Assembly (NCBI RefSeq): GCF_933775445.1
Contig: NC_065874.1
Span: 32,248,501-32,312,500, forward strand
DNA length: 64,000 nucleotides
Direction: 5' to 3'
DNA from: Argentina anserina
Taxonomy: Eukaryota > Streptophyta > Magnoliopsida > Rosales > Rosaceae
The position numbers and the translations under genes were made by a program. The notes beneath the pieces are model-generated. The model ran no database searches. It saw only the letters and a list, made by a program, of their open reading frames with translations, and had not been told where the DNA came from. This document shows, piece by piece, positions 1 through 10,462 of this stretch (the first letter of the stretch is position 1; each line of letters starts with the position of its first letter).

Positions 1-148
1 TGTACAATCTCCTCCCCCGGCCTATACTTGGTCTCCTCCGCCTATATCAGTGGTAAAGGTGAACTGTGATGCTGCTTGGAAGTTCCCGAATCTGGCGGAA
101 GTGGGAGTGAACATACGTAACCACCTGGGAGTATGCATGGGGGGCCTC
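1..148 (+). pseudogene. RNase H (RVT_3-type) fragment of a LINE-like or host-derived gene
   Basis: From about 50 to 148 the plus strand reads VKVNCDAAW, then GVNIRNHLGVCMGG. This is the start of the plant RVT_3 RNase H domain often seen at the end of non-LTR retrotransposon polyproteins; the catalytic-site aspartate is the D of NCDAAW. The open frame runs directly into copia LTR sequence at about 149, so the domain is cut after its second beta strand. Only this piece lies in the window; whatever precedes it is off the left edge. Confidence 0.6.
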
Positions 149-302
149 TCTAGATCATGCTACACTTGGTCACATCATCATGATCATTCTAGAGTCTTCC
201 TATAAGTACATGATTATTTGGGATTATACAAGTAACTCTAGGCTTATCTTCATTAATTTATCTAGATGTCTCTAATTTCATCAATGTGCATTAATTTCAA
301 CA

Positions 303-1551
303 CTCCTCCTTAATGTGCATTGATGACGCTCCGAGCAATCTTGTGGTAGATTATTTTTTTGATCTTGGTATAGCGTCTTGGTGATGGTCTTCTCGCTCTT
401 GCATTTACCTTCCATTCTTTGGCAGCTTTCTTGTCTAGCCTTTCTTTGACGTTTTTCTTCTTTGTTGCATCTTTGTGAAATTTTGGCCTTGAATTTGTTT
501 CTTCTTGCGCTCGACATGGAGTCTTCAGCTGCTTTATCTGTAAGACGACATTGTTCTCGACGACTTCTGCTTTGTTGGCGCGCATTGTATTGGAAAAACT
601 CTATTTTTCATTTTTATGTTGATATTAGCCTTCTTTTCTTGTCATATATTTTGCGTGAGTCTCCTTAGAATAATATAGCATATCCAGTTTCCAACATTTG
701 TCCGACGCTTAGTAGATTGTGCTCCAAGCTAGGAACTAATAGAACATCATGAATATATTTAGTTCATTTATAAGTCGGGATAGAGATCGTACCTTTTCCT
801 TTTGTGTTTATTACGTCTCCATTTTCCAATGTCAATTGTGACTTTCTTGAAGCAAAAAACTAGGAGAAATTGGTCTTGTCTCCTGACATATAGTTGTTGC
901 AGCTGCTGTCGACGTACCATTCCATGTGTCTGTCTTGGACTGCCGTGTGACGGGTATAGAAGAGCAACTCATTTTGCTCCTTGTCTTCTGAATAATTTGC
1001 TCGATGGTTTTTTTTTTTGAATAAGCATTCTTCTTCTATAATCTATATGACCAAACTTGTTGCAGTTTTGGCATTTTAGTTTTCCCCGGAACAAGCAATC
1101 TTCTTCTTTATGATTATTTTTCTTGCAAACCCCACATGGAGGATAATTTATTTTCTCCTTGATTTTACTTGTATTTTCTCATTGAGTTTATCTCCTCTAG
1201 AATATTCATCAACTTTTTCTTCTTTTTCATATTTATGAGATCGTAGATTGAGTTTTGATTGGAATGCTTTTTCTATAAGGCTTTCATTCCAATCACTCAC
1301 CTCTTTTCAAATGCTTCTAAAAAGCCTATTGATTCTGACACCGAAGGACTTTAGATTTTCGATGGCAGTAACAATCATATCATATTTTTTAGTAAGGCTA
1401 ATTAGTATTTTTTCTACTACTCTAGTCTCACTAATTTGTTTTTCATAGGCCTTTAATTGATTTATAACCTCCTTGACTCGGGAATAGTAATCTTTAATGA
1501 TCTTAGAATCTTTCATTTTTAAATTTTATAATTCTCTCCTCATAATTTGTA
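303..1551 (-). pseudogene. Copia gag C-terminus, zinc knuckles and protease start (relic)
   Basis: Minus strand. At 1516-1307 the translation contains KDYYSRVKEVINQLKAYEK, typical of the copia gag UBN2 domain. Around 1145-1030 there are two CCHC-like knuckles: CGVCKKNNHKEEDC, which is complete, and CQNCNKFGHID, whose last cysteine is replaced by arginine. Around 960-880 the frame gives WYVDSSCNNYMSGDK, the copia protease active-site neighbourhood (family form D-S-G). A further open stretch, 585-310, is rich in lysine and not recognised. Stops and frame changes separate the pieces. The gag continues on the other side of the element at 1562-2481, at about 2492-2533. Confidence 0.75.
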
Positions 1552-1561
1552 GTTTGACGTA

Positions 1562-2481
1562 AGGACTGAAAAATCGAAATTATCATTGATATTTCGGCGA
1601 TAATTTCGTTTTTCTCGCCTAAGGATATATCCTTCATATACCAGTATAATTTCGTTCGATATTTTTGAAATTTCCCGATATATCGCGATATTTTCGAAAT
1701 TATTGGGAAATATCGCGATATAAACACGTGTCGCCACTATAACCTCATTCTGCCACGTGTCGCCACCACAAAATAAAATTCAAACATGTTTTTGAGGGGA
1801 ATCAAACCCCTAATCACATGGGTACGCACCCAATGACCTTACCATTTCAACCAATCCATGTTATTATTCTTTTATGCAATTAGAGTCATATATATCATCT
1901 TACAAAAAACATTTGATAATTTGTCTAATCCCAACTAATTTTACTAGTTTCTTTTTTTCTTGCTTATTATTCAACTAAAAATCATTGTTAGTTAATTTTT
2001 AATTTCTTTCCTTTGTTAACTTTACTATACTATGAATACATAAAAAGATGTAATGCATTGTTGCACCACTACTATTTCATTTGTTCTTCTTAAGATTTTT
2101 CTTCCACTTACCTACTGTCATATAAATTGATGATGAATTTATGAGAGAAGCTCAACAATGCATTATTCACTATATTCTTTCCAAGTCAATTAGATGTTTA
2201 TACTTTAAAATCAATTTTTACGAATTCTCGATGGTTGTTTCATCTCAAATCACTACAACTCCTTATAGACTAAAAATTATACAATATTTTCTTATGAAAT
2301 ATAGTAGACAATTGATTAAAGAAACATCTCTTAAAATTACATCCAAAATTTCCATTTTTTATTTAAATTTCCATCAGTTTTCTCAATTATTTTTCAAGAT
2401 CGATATTTCCCCGATATTTCCGTCGAAATTTCCATTTTTGAAGCCTCGATATATCCGTAATTACCGATATTTTAGTCATTG
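1562..2481. mobile_element. Non-autonomous MULE-like element in copia gag, 10-bp TSD
   Basis: The 920-bp segment is flanked by direct repeats gtttgacgta (1552-1561 and 2482-2491). Its ends are imperfect inverted repeats: aggactgaaaaatcgaaatt at the left, against caatgactaaaatatcggta read inward from the right. The interior is full of short palindromes built on atatcgcgatat and cgatatatcg (1670-1725, 2395-2475) and a direct repeat of cacgtgtcgccac (1724-1764). No transposase is encoded; the 130-residue frame at 2141-2533 matches nothing and runs out of the element. TSD length suits Mutator-like elements (usually 9-11 bp). The gag reading resumes on both sides. Confidence 0.7.
1796..1856 (-). 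repeat. tRNA-like module inside the MULE-like element
   Basis: On the minus strand the segment has an A-box-like TGGTTGAAATGG and, about 34 bases on, a T-arm-like sequence GGGGTTTGATTCCCC, in which AGGGG pairs with CCCCT around a seven-base loop containing the B box. The spacing resembles a tRNA gene, but no full acceptor stem is visible, so it is probably a tRNA-derived relic rather than a working tRNA. Confidence 0.4.
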
Positions 2482-3093
2482 GTTTGACGTACCTTTGTTG
2501 TTCCTTGAAACTCCTCCTTTAGTAGATCCGTAGTAATCATTGCTAGTCCATTAGCAATGTCTAACAAAAAGATTCAACTAATAACTAACTACAAGATTCC
2601 GACACACAAAACTCTAATGTTATTAACACTTGTCTCAGTAATCTTTACTCTCATGACATCAAGAATAACACTAAATTGAAATAAACAAGTTGAATTCGAA
2701 GGTTAATTAACATCTGGATCTCAATCATCGAACAAGTAAGACATGACAGAACAATGGTGATATTAAGCTCAACATGTTTCAAACAAGTTCAAATTCATTC
2801 CTCAGAAGGTATGCAATCTTATTTTCTCTTAGAATCATGGCTCATGCTTAAAAGTTTTTCACACACAAAATTTATATATTTGAAGCACATAGTGAAACCA
2901 ATTCGAAAACCTCATGAATGATACCAATCACATGCACAAATGGACCAAAACCATATGCTAACTCTTGAGACAATCTCCACAAATCAAGGGCTACTCATCT
3001 TAATAATCATGCGGATTTTTATAAATGGTTGTAACAAGGCTTAGCTAAAGGCATGAATTTTTATCAAGAAATAACTAACGTCATCCTAAAGAC

Positions 3094-3693
3094 CTAGGTT
3101 GCACGGACACGCCATTGCAGTGGCGTATCGCGTGTCCGACACTGACACGCCCCAATACGCGCCGGACACGCGAACTGACTTTGAACACGGCCCGGACACG
3201 CGAGTATCCGAATCGGACACGTGGACACACACCAACTCATAATAACAGTTAAAGTGCTTATGGTGAGAATCGAATCTTGGTCATCCAAGGCACTCAACAA
3301 CTCCTCAACCATTTCAACAGATTCAGTTTTTGTTATATTTATACACACTTTAATATATATAAGGAGAGAAACTCGTGATAAAAATAAGAATGCTTGTGGT
3401 GGGATTCGAACCTTGGTTATCCAAGGTACTTATCAAGTCTTTAGCCATTCTAACAAGTTATGTTTTCATCATTTTAATGCACACTTTGACATATATATAC
3501 ATCTAAAATTCTAAATACTTTCAAATTTATAAAATAATTTTTTTAAAAAAAATATATATATATATATATATTAAAAATAATATTTAATTAACTTGTCCAC
3601 CACGTGTCCGTGTCTAAAAAAAATTATATATGCCGTGTCTACGTATCAAATCGTGTCCAATACGGACACCGTGTCCGTGCCCGTACTACTTAG
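3094..3693. mobile_element. hAT-like non-autonomous element, copy 1, 8-bp TSD
   Basis: 600 bp, flanked by identical ctaaagac (3086-3093, 3694-3701). Terminal inverted repeats start CTAGGTTGCACGGACACG on the left and CTAAGTAGTACGGGCACG on the right. Both ends are dense in gtgtccg/cggacac words (3110-3225, 3595-3685). A near-identical 591-bp copy lies at 38254-38844. Inside are two tandem tRNA-like modules on the minus strand (B-box-like words at 3267-3276 and 3401-3410) and a TA-rich run at 3548-3570. No transposase. An 8-bp TSD points to the hAT superfamily, though the TIR does not start with the usual CA. Confidence 0.75.
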
Positions 3694-6120
3694 CTAAAGA
3701 CTTAGCAGAGCATAACATGTTTCCTTATGCCACCAAACACCATCAAGGGCCAAATATCATCTTTTTGGGCCCAAGGTTCATTATAATCTTGTGAAAATGG
3801 ACAGAAGCTATAATAAAATGATTTTGAGCCTTCAACAAACAAACACAACTCTAATTTCACTACTTATTTTCTTCTTTTGTTGAATTTTCTATTTTTTTAT
3901 TATATTTTTTTTCATCATTTCTTTTTCTTCGGCACACACATATATCTTTCCCCCACACTTAGTTCACATCATCACTCCATATTAAAACCAGAATCAAGCT
4001 CTGTCAAGCCTCGAGGACAAGGGTAAAGATATAACTATACTAAGCAGGATGGTAACATGTTGGTGATGAAAGAAAATGCTTAATGCAGGCTCAAAGGGGT
4101 TGATTAAGGAGTCCCAAGCAGGGCACAAGTATGGATACATGACTATTTGACATAAAGTGGTGGCAATCCTAGAAAGATCCAACACTCATTTTCGAAATTA
4201 GAGCATATTATGATATAAAGTCTCAACAATCAACACGAGTAAGTTATAGTAAATTCTATAGTCAATTAAAGAGGTATGACATGCAAATTGATCAAAGAAA
4301 GATAATGAGTTTACAATGAACATAGCCAAGAAAATATCGATTAAGCACTCAGAATAAAGACACATATATAGTTCAAAGTCTCACATAGGGTTAATATGAA
4401 TCAAACTTATTTCAACATGCTCATTCTGTACCAATGTTTCAATTCTTCATCTACTACAAGTTAGTACAATTTCTAACAAAATCAATTAACCACCGAATAA
4501 CATTTAAGCACCATTTTTAATCTTGTGATCATCAATCAACCATAACTTCAAAGATTAACATCGTCAAAGACTCGATAAGAGCTCTTAAGACTCAAAAGAA
4601 AAAAAAAACAAGCAAAACAATTTGTTTTCTTTTTGACATTTTCTGATTTTGTTTTTAAAATTTATGACTAACAAACATGTAAATCCTTCCCCCACACTTA
4701 AATTATGCATTGACCTCAATGAATGGGAAAACTATATGATGCAATGAAGCACAAAAACATATAAAAAGGAAATAAAGACGAAAACATGAGAAAAAGATGA
4801 GAAAAGCTCCCCCATGGTTGTAGTCCAACAGCCTACATTCCAGTCTTCATAACTTTTTCACATGGTTTCAGATCAGTAAGGAAATAATGGGGGAGGAAAG
4901 CTGATGTTGCTAGCTTTCCAACCATATAAAGTACATCCTCTAACTCCAAATAAGGAGAAAGTTATCTCCCTGCAAAGTTGTTAGGAAAAACATGTTCATA
5001 AAATCGAAAACTAGAGTGACTTTTACCTTTTTTATACCTGAATGTCGGTGATTTCCATTGCCGGAATAGAAACATGATCTAAATGAAAGTTGTAGCTGAC
5101 ACGACAAGCTTTCCAGATGTATGTGGCATGACTACCCAGATTAGTTGCAAGTGCTCCCTGTTGTACCGTGTCCAGACTGCAGCTACAAGAGTTTTGAATT
5201 TCTGACACGACCTTATTGCCTTCAAATTGCAACTGGGAACTATCTAGACGTCTAAATCAAGTTCTGTAAAACGCTAAGGAAACTAGACTCAAAGACCTTT
5301 CTGTCCATATAAACACACATTCTAACTCTCTGTGGATTGAGAGATAAAACTCGTCAAAGATGATGAACTACTTCTGTCAGATTCTGCTTTGGACGAAAAT
5401 ATGTGTTTTTCTTCACTTTTTCTTGAAAACTAACCTACACACGCACAAAACATATAAAAAAATAAAAACACTGACCAAATAGAAGAGTAAATGATAGAGA
5501 TAAAATTGGGTTGCCTCCCAACAAGCGCTTAAATTTAAAGTCTTATAGCTCAGACCGAGTTTAATTCAAAAGAATTTTGGAGGTGACGCATATGGGGTTT
5601 CTCCTCCACCATTTTATTGTCCAACCGCGTAGTATTTCCTCGAGCTCATTGCTGGTCATTTCACTATAAATCTGTAGCATCTCAATGAAAATTATTAGTG
5701 AAAGTGGAAACCTACCAGGCATAACATAGGACATGAAGTCCTTAAGAGACTGTGTTCCTCTAGCCATATGATATTATGTAGAATTTAAAATGCAACATGA
5801 ATGAGATGCAAAATGAATGGAATGGATAATGAATGCAATTTGAATGAGATGGTTAAGATGCAATGATCAATAGTCAAAGAAGAGCAATTATAATGTCATC
5901 AATATACAAGTCACGAACATGTCAAAAGTCAAGCACGAATTAAGGGGAGAAAAAAAAATAAAAACTAGCTTCATAACCAATTTAACATATTGTCAAATCT
6001 TATGTCTAAGTTCATTTTAATTTCTTAACTCAAAACCCTAACAAAGTACACACAATATACAATTACAAAAAAAATATATCTACAAAAATCTAAAGCAAAA
6101 GCAAGCAAGGGATTTGCAAT

Positions 6121-6137
6121 CCCCGACAACGGCGCCA
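6121..6137 (-). other. Primer-binding site of the LTR element
   Basis: Minus strand TGGCGCCGTTGTCGGGG lies two bases inside the LTR end. It matches the 3' end of tRNA used by many plant gypsy elements (TGGCGCCGTTGCCGGGG type) with one difference. Confidence 0.75.
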
Positions 6138-6139
6138 TT

Positions 6140-7607
6140 TGATGAAACGTTTTTAAGGCCATCAATAAAATCCTATAGAAGATAGTATAGTTGTTAGTAA
6201 GGGTTATCGTATAGGTCGGGGATTGATGGTACTCTGCAAGATAGAGCATTAGTAAAAAAGATTATCTACAATATTCACATATACAAGAGGGTGTTCAGAG
6301 TTGATTGGATTGGTGAACAAATATAAATAAAACATAAGTATTGCTGAAAACATGATATAAAAAAGTGAACATTGATGTAAATATGAGAGAAACAATAGCT
6401 AGGAACTTATCTCCACCACTAGATACTCTTCAATCACCCCAAAACAATGTCAATGATTATAGATGAATGCACTCATAGTTAAGCCAATTTCGTTAGGTTA
6501 TTAACTATATTACGTTCTCTTACTTGCTATGTTAAGCGAAATGTCGGTATTCGACTTAACTATATTCTCAATTAATTGATCTATGAAATGTCGGTATTTA
6601 AACCAAAATAACTGAAATCATAAAAATCTAAGAACGTTTGAGTAACAACAAAGAATCTAAGGTCAATGTCGGTAGCTCTAGATTACCAAGGAATCACTTC
6701 ACACAAGTATCTGCAAAGAACTTGTTATCTCTCATAGAATATGCAACGATATGTTGGTCATATACACATTCAAGATAATAAACCCTAGAACATGCATCAA
6801 AGTGTCACCCAATGAAACATGCAATAGAATTATCAATGAACAATCAGCGAATAAATTCACATCTAAAATTATATAAATCATTTGGGATTTGAGATCAAAG
6901 ACGTATCTAGGGCTCTGATCAATCCCTAACTATTAAGGAGTTTAGTAACACATAATCTTGAATAAGCGCATCAAATAATACATGGAATATGAACTAAAGG
7001 AGGAGAAAGAAAAACTTGATGATAGGTAGGAGATCTCTTGATGTATGGTTGCCTGAATCTCCCTTTTCTTCTTTTTCTCTTCTTATCTTCTCTGTTTTCT
7101 CTCTGCCTCCTTGCCTCCCTTCCTCCTCTCCATCCATGTCTCCTCTGTTTTTCTGATATAAATAGGGTTAAGAAACCCTAGCAATTCGTCCATGGGCTTT
7201 CTGAAGTGGTCTGGGTCTTAAAATAAAACTTTTATCCACACTAAGAAAATCGCGTAGACCGACTACCGCTCACTAAATCGATCATAACTTTCTCCAGAAA
7301 ATAGATATTGCTGCGATTCCAATAGCTCTGGAAAGTGGAATCATAGAGATTTTCATCGATATATTATACATAAATTTCCTCCATGTAGATTGCCCGCTAT
7401 GGGCCGTCGAAGTTGACTGATCGACAAAGACAAAATCCTGATCTCAGGTTTAATTGCTCTTTTTGTTTCTTTAAACACATTTTCCTCTTATTTTGCTCCA
7501 ATGAACCTAAAAATAATAAACTAAGTTAAAATAGACATTATTAAGAGAATAATTAACTAAATGAGATAAATAACATATTACGAACGTAGCATTATATGCT
7601 CCTATCA
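6140..7607 (-). repeat. 1,468-bp LTR (5' LTR of the minus-strand element)
   Basis: Starts TGAT and ends ATCA on the minus strand and abuts the primer-binding site. A TATA-like CTATTTATATC lies near 7155-7167 on the minus strand, with a CT-rich run on the plus strand just before (7060-7150). The short word aatgtcggta recurs four times at 6540-6680. No reading frame of note. Confidence 0.7.
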
Positions 7608-7639
7608 TGTAGCTCTCATAATCCTTGAGAAATTTGTAT

Positions 7640-7960
7640 CGTCCACCGCTTATTGGATGGCAAAGAGTGTGGTTGCATCTCTTTGTCTTTCTTTCTTCTC
7701 TTACCTCAGTTGCTCCACCGTGGGATTTTCATGAGTAGAGAAGCCCTTGTCTACAATGTCCCATAGATCTTGAGACATGAAGAGAGTCCTCATTTTGATA
7801 CTCCAAAAATCATAGTTTTCTCCCTTGAAGAGAGGAAGAGGAATTGTTTGGTTGTTGGTGGAGTTAGACATGTTTAGATACTCCAAAAATCATAGTTTTC
7901 TCCCTTGAAGATGGGAAGAGGAATTGTTTGGTTCTTGGTGGAGGATGTGGGATGATGTTT
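7640..7960 (-). pseudogene. Copia gag N-terminus with an 80-bp tandem duplication
   Basis: The minus-strand frame from 7886 reads MEYLNMSNSTNNQ, then PLFKGENYDFWSIKMRTLF, the conserved start of copia gag (binding and packaging of element RNA in particles). It continues with AVDDT-like and FSRIM-like pieces in shifted frames to about 7613, where the LTR element interrupts it. The stretch beginning tactccaaaaatcatag is present twice head to tail (7799-7878, 7879-7955), which doubles the first part of the gag. It is the missing front of the gag fragment at 303-1551. Confidence 0.7.
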
Positions 7961-8272
7961 GGATTTGGTGCGGAGTAGGCTTCGATAGATGTGTATTCAG
8001 GAGCTATGATGAGAGAGGAGGTTTAGAGGATATAAAAACGGAGGAGGCTAGTTTATAGTTTATACTAATGCTAGCATTGCTTGTAGAAGCATTCACTTCA
8101 TTTAATTACATATAAGAGCATGTTACATACATATTTATAGAGGTTCCTAACCGACCTCATTTTCTACCACCGACCTTGAATGGTGTTCTCTAGACCACCG
8201 GCCTTAGTTAGATTTCTAGATCAGGCTACACTTAGTTACATCATCATGATCATTCTAGAGTCTTCCTGTTAA

Positions 8273-9300
8273 AGAGCATCTTTAACAGTTTTCGCATAAT
8301 TTCTCAAAGTGAGCTTCTATTCCTACCTCTAAAATGGGTATTTAGACCTCCTTAGTAATTAGACCTCCGATTTACTTTGACAAATAACTAAAATGCTATT
8401 TAGACCTCCCTAGTTTTCCCAAAATGCCCATAGTCCCATAAAATCAATAAAACTCTATTCAAACCTATTATAATTCAATTGATTCAAACTTATTATAACT
8501 ATATCAAGTCGCTGAAACTTAAATAGAATCACTATATAATAAATTTATATACAATTCATAACAACAAACGGACAAATCATAATAAACTGGAAGAATAAAA
8601 AACTAAAAATTTAAAAATAAACATCTACAAAGTGAGATAAAATATGTGAATTATTGAAAACGATAATATCATAGTTTAGCTAGATATTCCTTATTTTAAG
8701 AAATTATTGTAAGAAAAAAATTAAGAAATCATATGTATTATATTAATTCTTTGTTTTAATGTTTATTTTTATATTTATATATATTGGTAATTTCGTATAT
8801 ATTGACAAAGTCAACACTAACTTGGAAAAAGTAAGAGGTCTAAGTACTATTTTAGGAGGTATGAATAGAAGCTCTCTTTCTCTAAAATAGATAAGCAAAT
8901 GCCAAAATCTCCAAACAATTTATGCTCAATTCCAACTGTTTTTCCATTTTGCATATTTATGCATTTATTAGAAGTGAATAAAATATTATATAATTTTATT
9001 TTTATTACCATAAATTATTTTATCTATTTAATTTGCTAGTTTGAAATAAATGATTCAAATTTTTTATTTTTTTGATTGGTTGTTATTAATAGTTGAGTTA
9101 TTGGAGAAAGTATAGTATTTAATGCTCTTGCTTCTGCAAAATTTACAGATTGCTACAAATTTGGAGAATTTCTCATTCTCTCTCTCATCTATTTCTCTAT
9201 TTTGGAGAATAAGATGCATAATCTGTTGGAGTGGAAAAAACCCAATATTCTCCATAATTTCTCTTTTTCTCCAAAATGCCAAAACTGTTGGAGATGCTCT
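8273..9300. mobile_element. PIF/Harbinger (Tourist-like) MITE in the copia LTR
   Basis: Ends are inverted repeats built on GAGCATCTCCAACAGTTTTG (right end, read inward) and gagcatctttaacagttttc (left). The TSD is TAA, judged by comparing the intact LTR (cctataagtac) with the occupied one (cctgttaa...ctaagtac). No coding sequence. The original MITE is about 460 bp; the rest is another element at 8309-8876. Confidence 0.75.
8309..8876. mobile_element. MULE-like MITE nested inside the Harbinger MITE
   Basis: 568 bp with about 40-bp inverted repeats: gtgagcttctattcctacct at the left, gagagcttctattcatacct read inward from the right, both continuing into the shared word tagacctc. Flanks tttctcaaa (8300-8308) and tttctctaa (8877-8885) are a 9-bp TSD with one mismatch. 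Very AT-rich core, no gene. Confidence 0.75.
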
Positions 9301-9398
9301 AAGTACATGATTATTTGGGATTACACTAGTAACTCTAGCTTGTCTTCATTAATTTATCTAGATGTCTCTAATTTCATCAATGTGCATTAATTTCAACA

Positions 9399-10075
9399 GT
9401 TTCATTAACTTCTTATCTATGGATCAATAATGTCGATATTCCCCCCACTTTAGCCACTCGGTGGAGTTCGCGTATGAGGTTTTCCACAAAAGGCCTCAAC
9501 ATTAGTGTGTGTGTGTAGTAGCAAGCATTATAACCCAAGAATGACTTATCACCTTTTCCAATGTGGGATTCTAAATGGCTCAAATCTAAGCCAATTTATT
9601 TCTAACACGGAAGCTGTTCGTTGATCCTATGGAGAAATCTCCCTAGCTTATTTGCCTCCCGGAATGTTGCTTAGGCGATAACATAATCCAGATCATGGCA
9701 CCGCGTTGTGGCGGTCTGCCATCGAGACAAGAAGTCCCGGAGATTTTCATCTCTTCGTTGTTGTCTTTTGAACATGGAGTTAATATCATGGTGCACATTG
9801 GCTTACAGGCTGAAGCAGCTCAAAAACTTCTCCGTAAGCTGAGTGAAATTGTCTACTAAACTCGAGGGCAGGCTGAGAAACCAGCTTAGGGCCTCATCCT
9901 TGAGTGTTTCTTGGAAGGCATGGCACGACTGGGCGTCTGTGTAGCGTGTACTTACAAGTGTCGACTAGAAGTTTTCTAGGCGGGTGTACGGGTCGGAACG
10001 CCCGTTATACTTGATAACCTTGAGCGGTTTGTCCCCCGACGAGCGTCGTGCTGCCTGTATTTTTTGGTCTTGGGC
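9399..10075 (-). pseudogene. Gypsy gag relic
   Basis: Minus strand from about 10070 to 9610 reads, with one or two in-frame stops, KVIKYNGRSDPYTRLENF, then QETLKDEALSWFLSLP, then VHHDINSMFKRQQRRDENLR and DFLSRWQ. This is the retrotransposon gag capsid domain of Ty3/gypsy elements (the W-F-x-L-P motif and the following R-Q-x-E-x-L-x-x-F are characteristic). No pol follows. The part 9399-9609 looks like a decayed LTR, with the repeated word gtgtgtgt at 9510-9518. Confidence 0.75.
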
Positions 10076-10462
10076 TTATATCCTAATTTGTATGAGAAAT
10101 ATGGAAAGTAAGTTTTTATTCAATTCAAATATGGTCGGGTACTATTAAGTAATTTTATATTTTATTTATTACTACATTATCCTTTATTTATTAAAATATA
10201 TTTTATTAAAATACTATGGTATAAGAGGTTTTTAATACAAATCTCATACAGTTTTTAATTGACGAAGTGAGTTTTGATTATTAGAGTATAAATACAGTTA
10301 TTTGGGTTTGGACCAATACCAAATGGACATTGACTTCCAAGATGTAAACTCAAGTCTAAGATAGGCTCATCTCTACAAACCCATTAGGCAAAGGAGGTCC
10401 CAAAAGTCCAAAACATTACCATCTTCTTCCAGAAAAGGTTAAACATACATAACTTGATTATA

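Larger units (their letters stand above)
2534..7607 (-). mobile_element. Non-coding (LARD-like) gypsy-style LTR element, one LTR only
   Basis: A minus-strand LTR occupies 6140-7607; it begins TGATAGGAGC and ends TTTCATCA on the minus strand. It is followed at once by a primer-binding site, TGGCGCCGTTGTCGGGG (about 6121-6137 on the plus strand), typical of plant gypsy elements. The internal part, 2534-6139, has no gag or pol. It has purine tracts TAAGTGTGGGGGAAAG (near 3947-3962 and 4686-4700) and GGGAGGCAACCC (near 5510). No second LTR is present at the left end. The element interrupts the copia gag: flanks tgtag (7608-7612) and cgtag (2529-2533) may be its TSD with one change. Confidence 0.6.
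149..9398 (-). mobile_element. Degenerate Ty1/copia-type LTR retrotransposon, heavily interrupted
   Basis: The left LTR piece (149-302) matches the right LTR on either side of a MITE (about 8200-8272 and 9301-9398). Both LTRs end in the same stretch, tgcattaatttcaaca. Immediately inside the left LTR, minus strand, is a polypurine tract (AAGGAGGAGTG). Internal coding remnants are gag and the start of the protease/pre-integrase region only; integrase, reverse transcriptase and RNase H are absent. Later insertions sit at 1562-2481, 2534-7607 and 8273-9300. The left LTR is truncated on its outer side, so no TSD can be read. Its outer right flank begins gtttc. Confidence 0.75.
8010..9398 (-). repeat. 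Right (5') LTR of the copia element, carrying nested MITEs
   Basis: Matches the left LTR at 8200-8272 and 9301-9398, and ends at 9398 with the same tttcaaca. The inner boundary is uncertain because no clear initiator-tRNA(Met) primer site is recognisable around 7990-8015. Without the MITE at 8273-9300 the LTR would be about 360 bp. Confidence 0.6.

Noticed and set aside
1..148. RNase H fragment as part of the copia element
   Set aside because: It is in the opposite orientation to the copia gag and is of the RVT_3 kind, not the copia RNase H.
2141..2533. 130-residue plus-strand frame
   Set aside because: Lies in a palindromic non-autonomous element and crosses its boundary; no domain.
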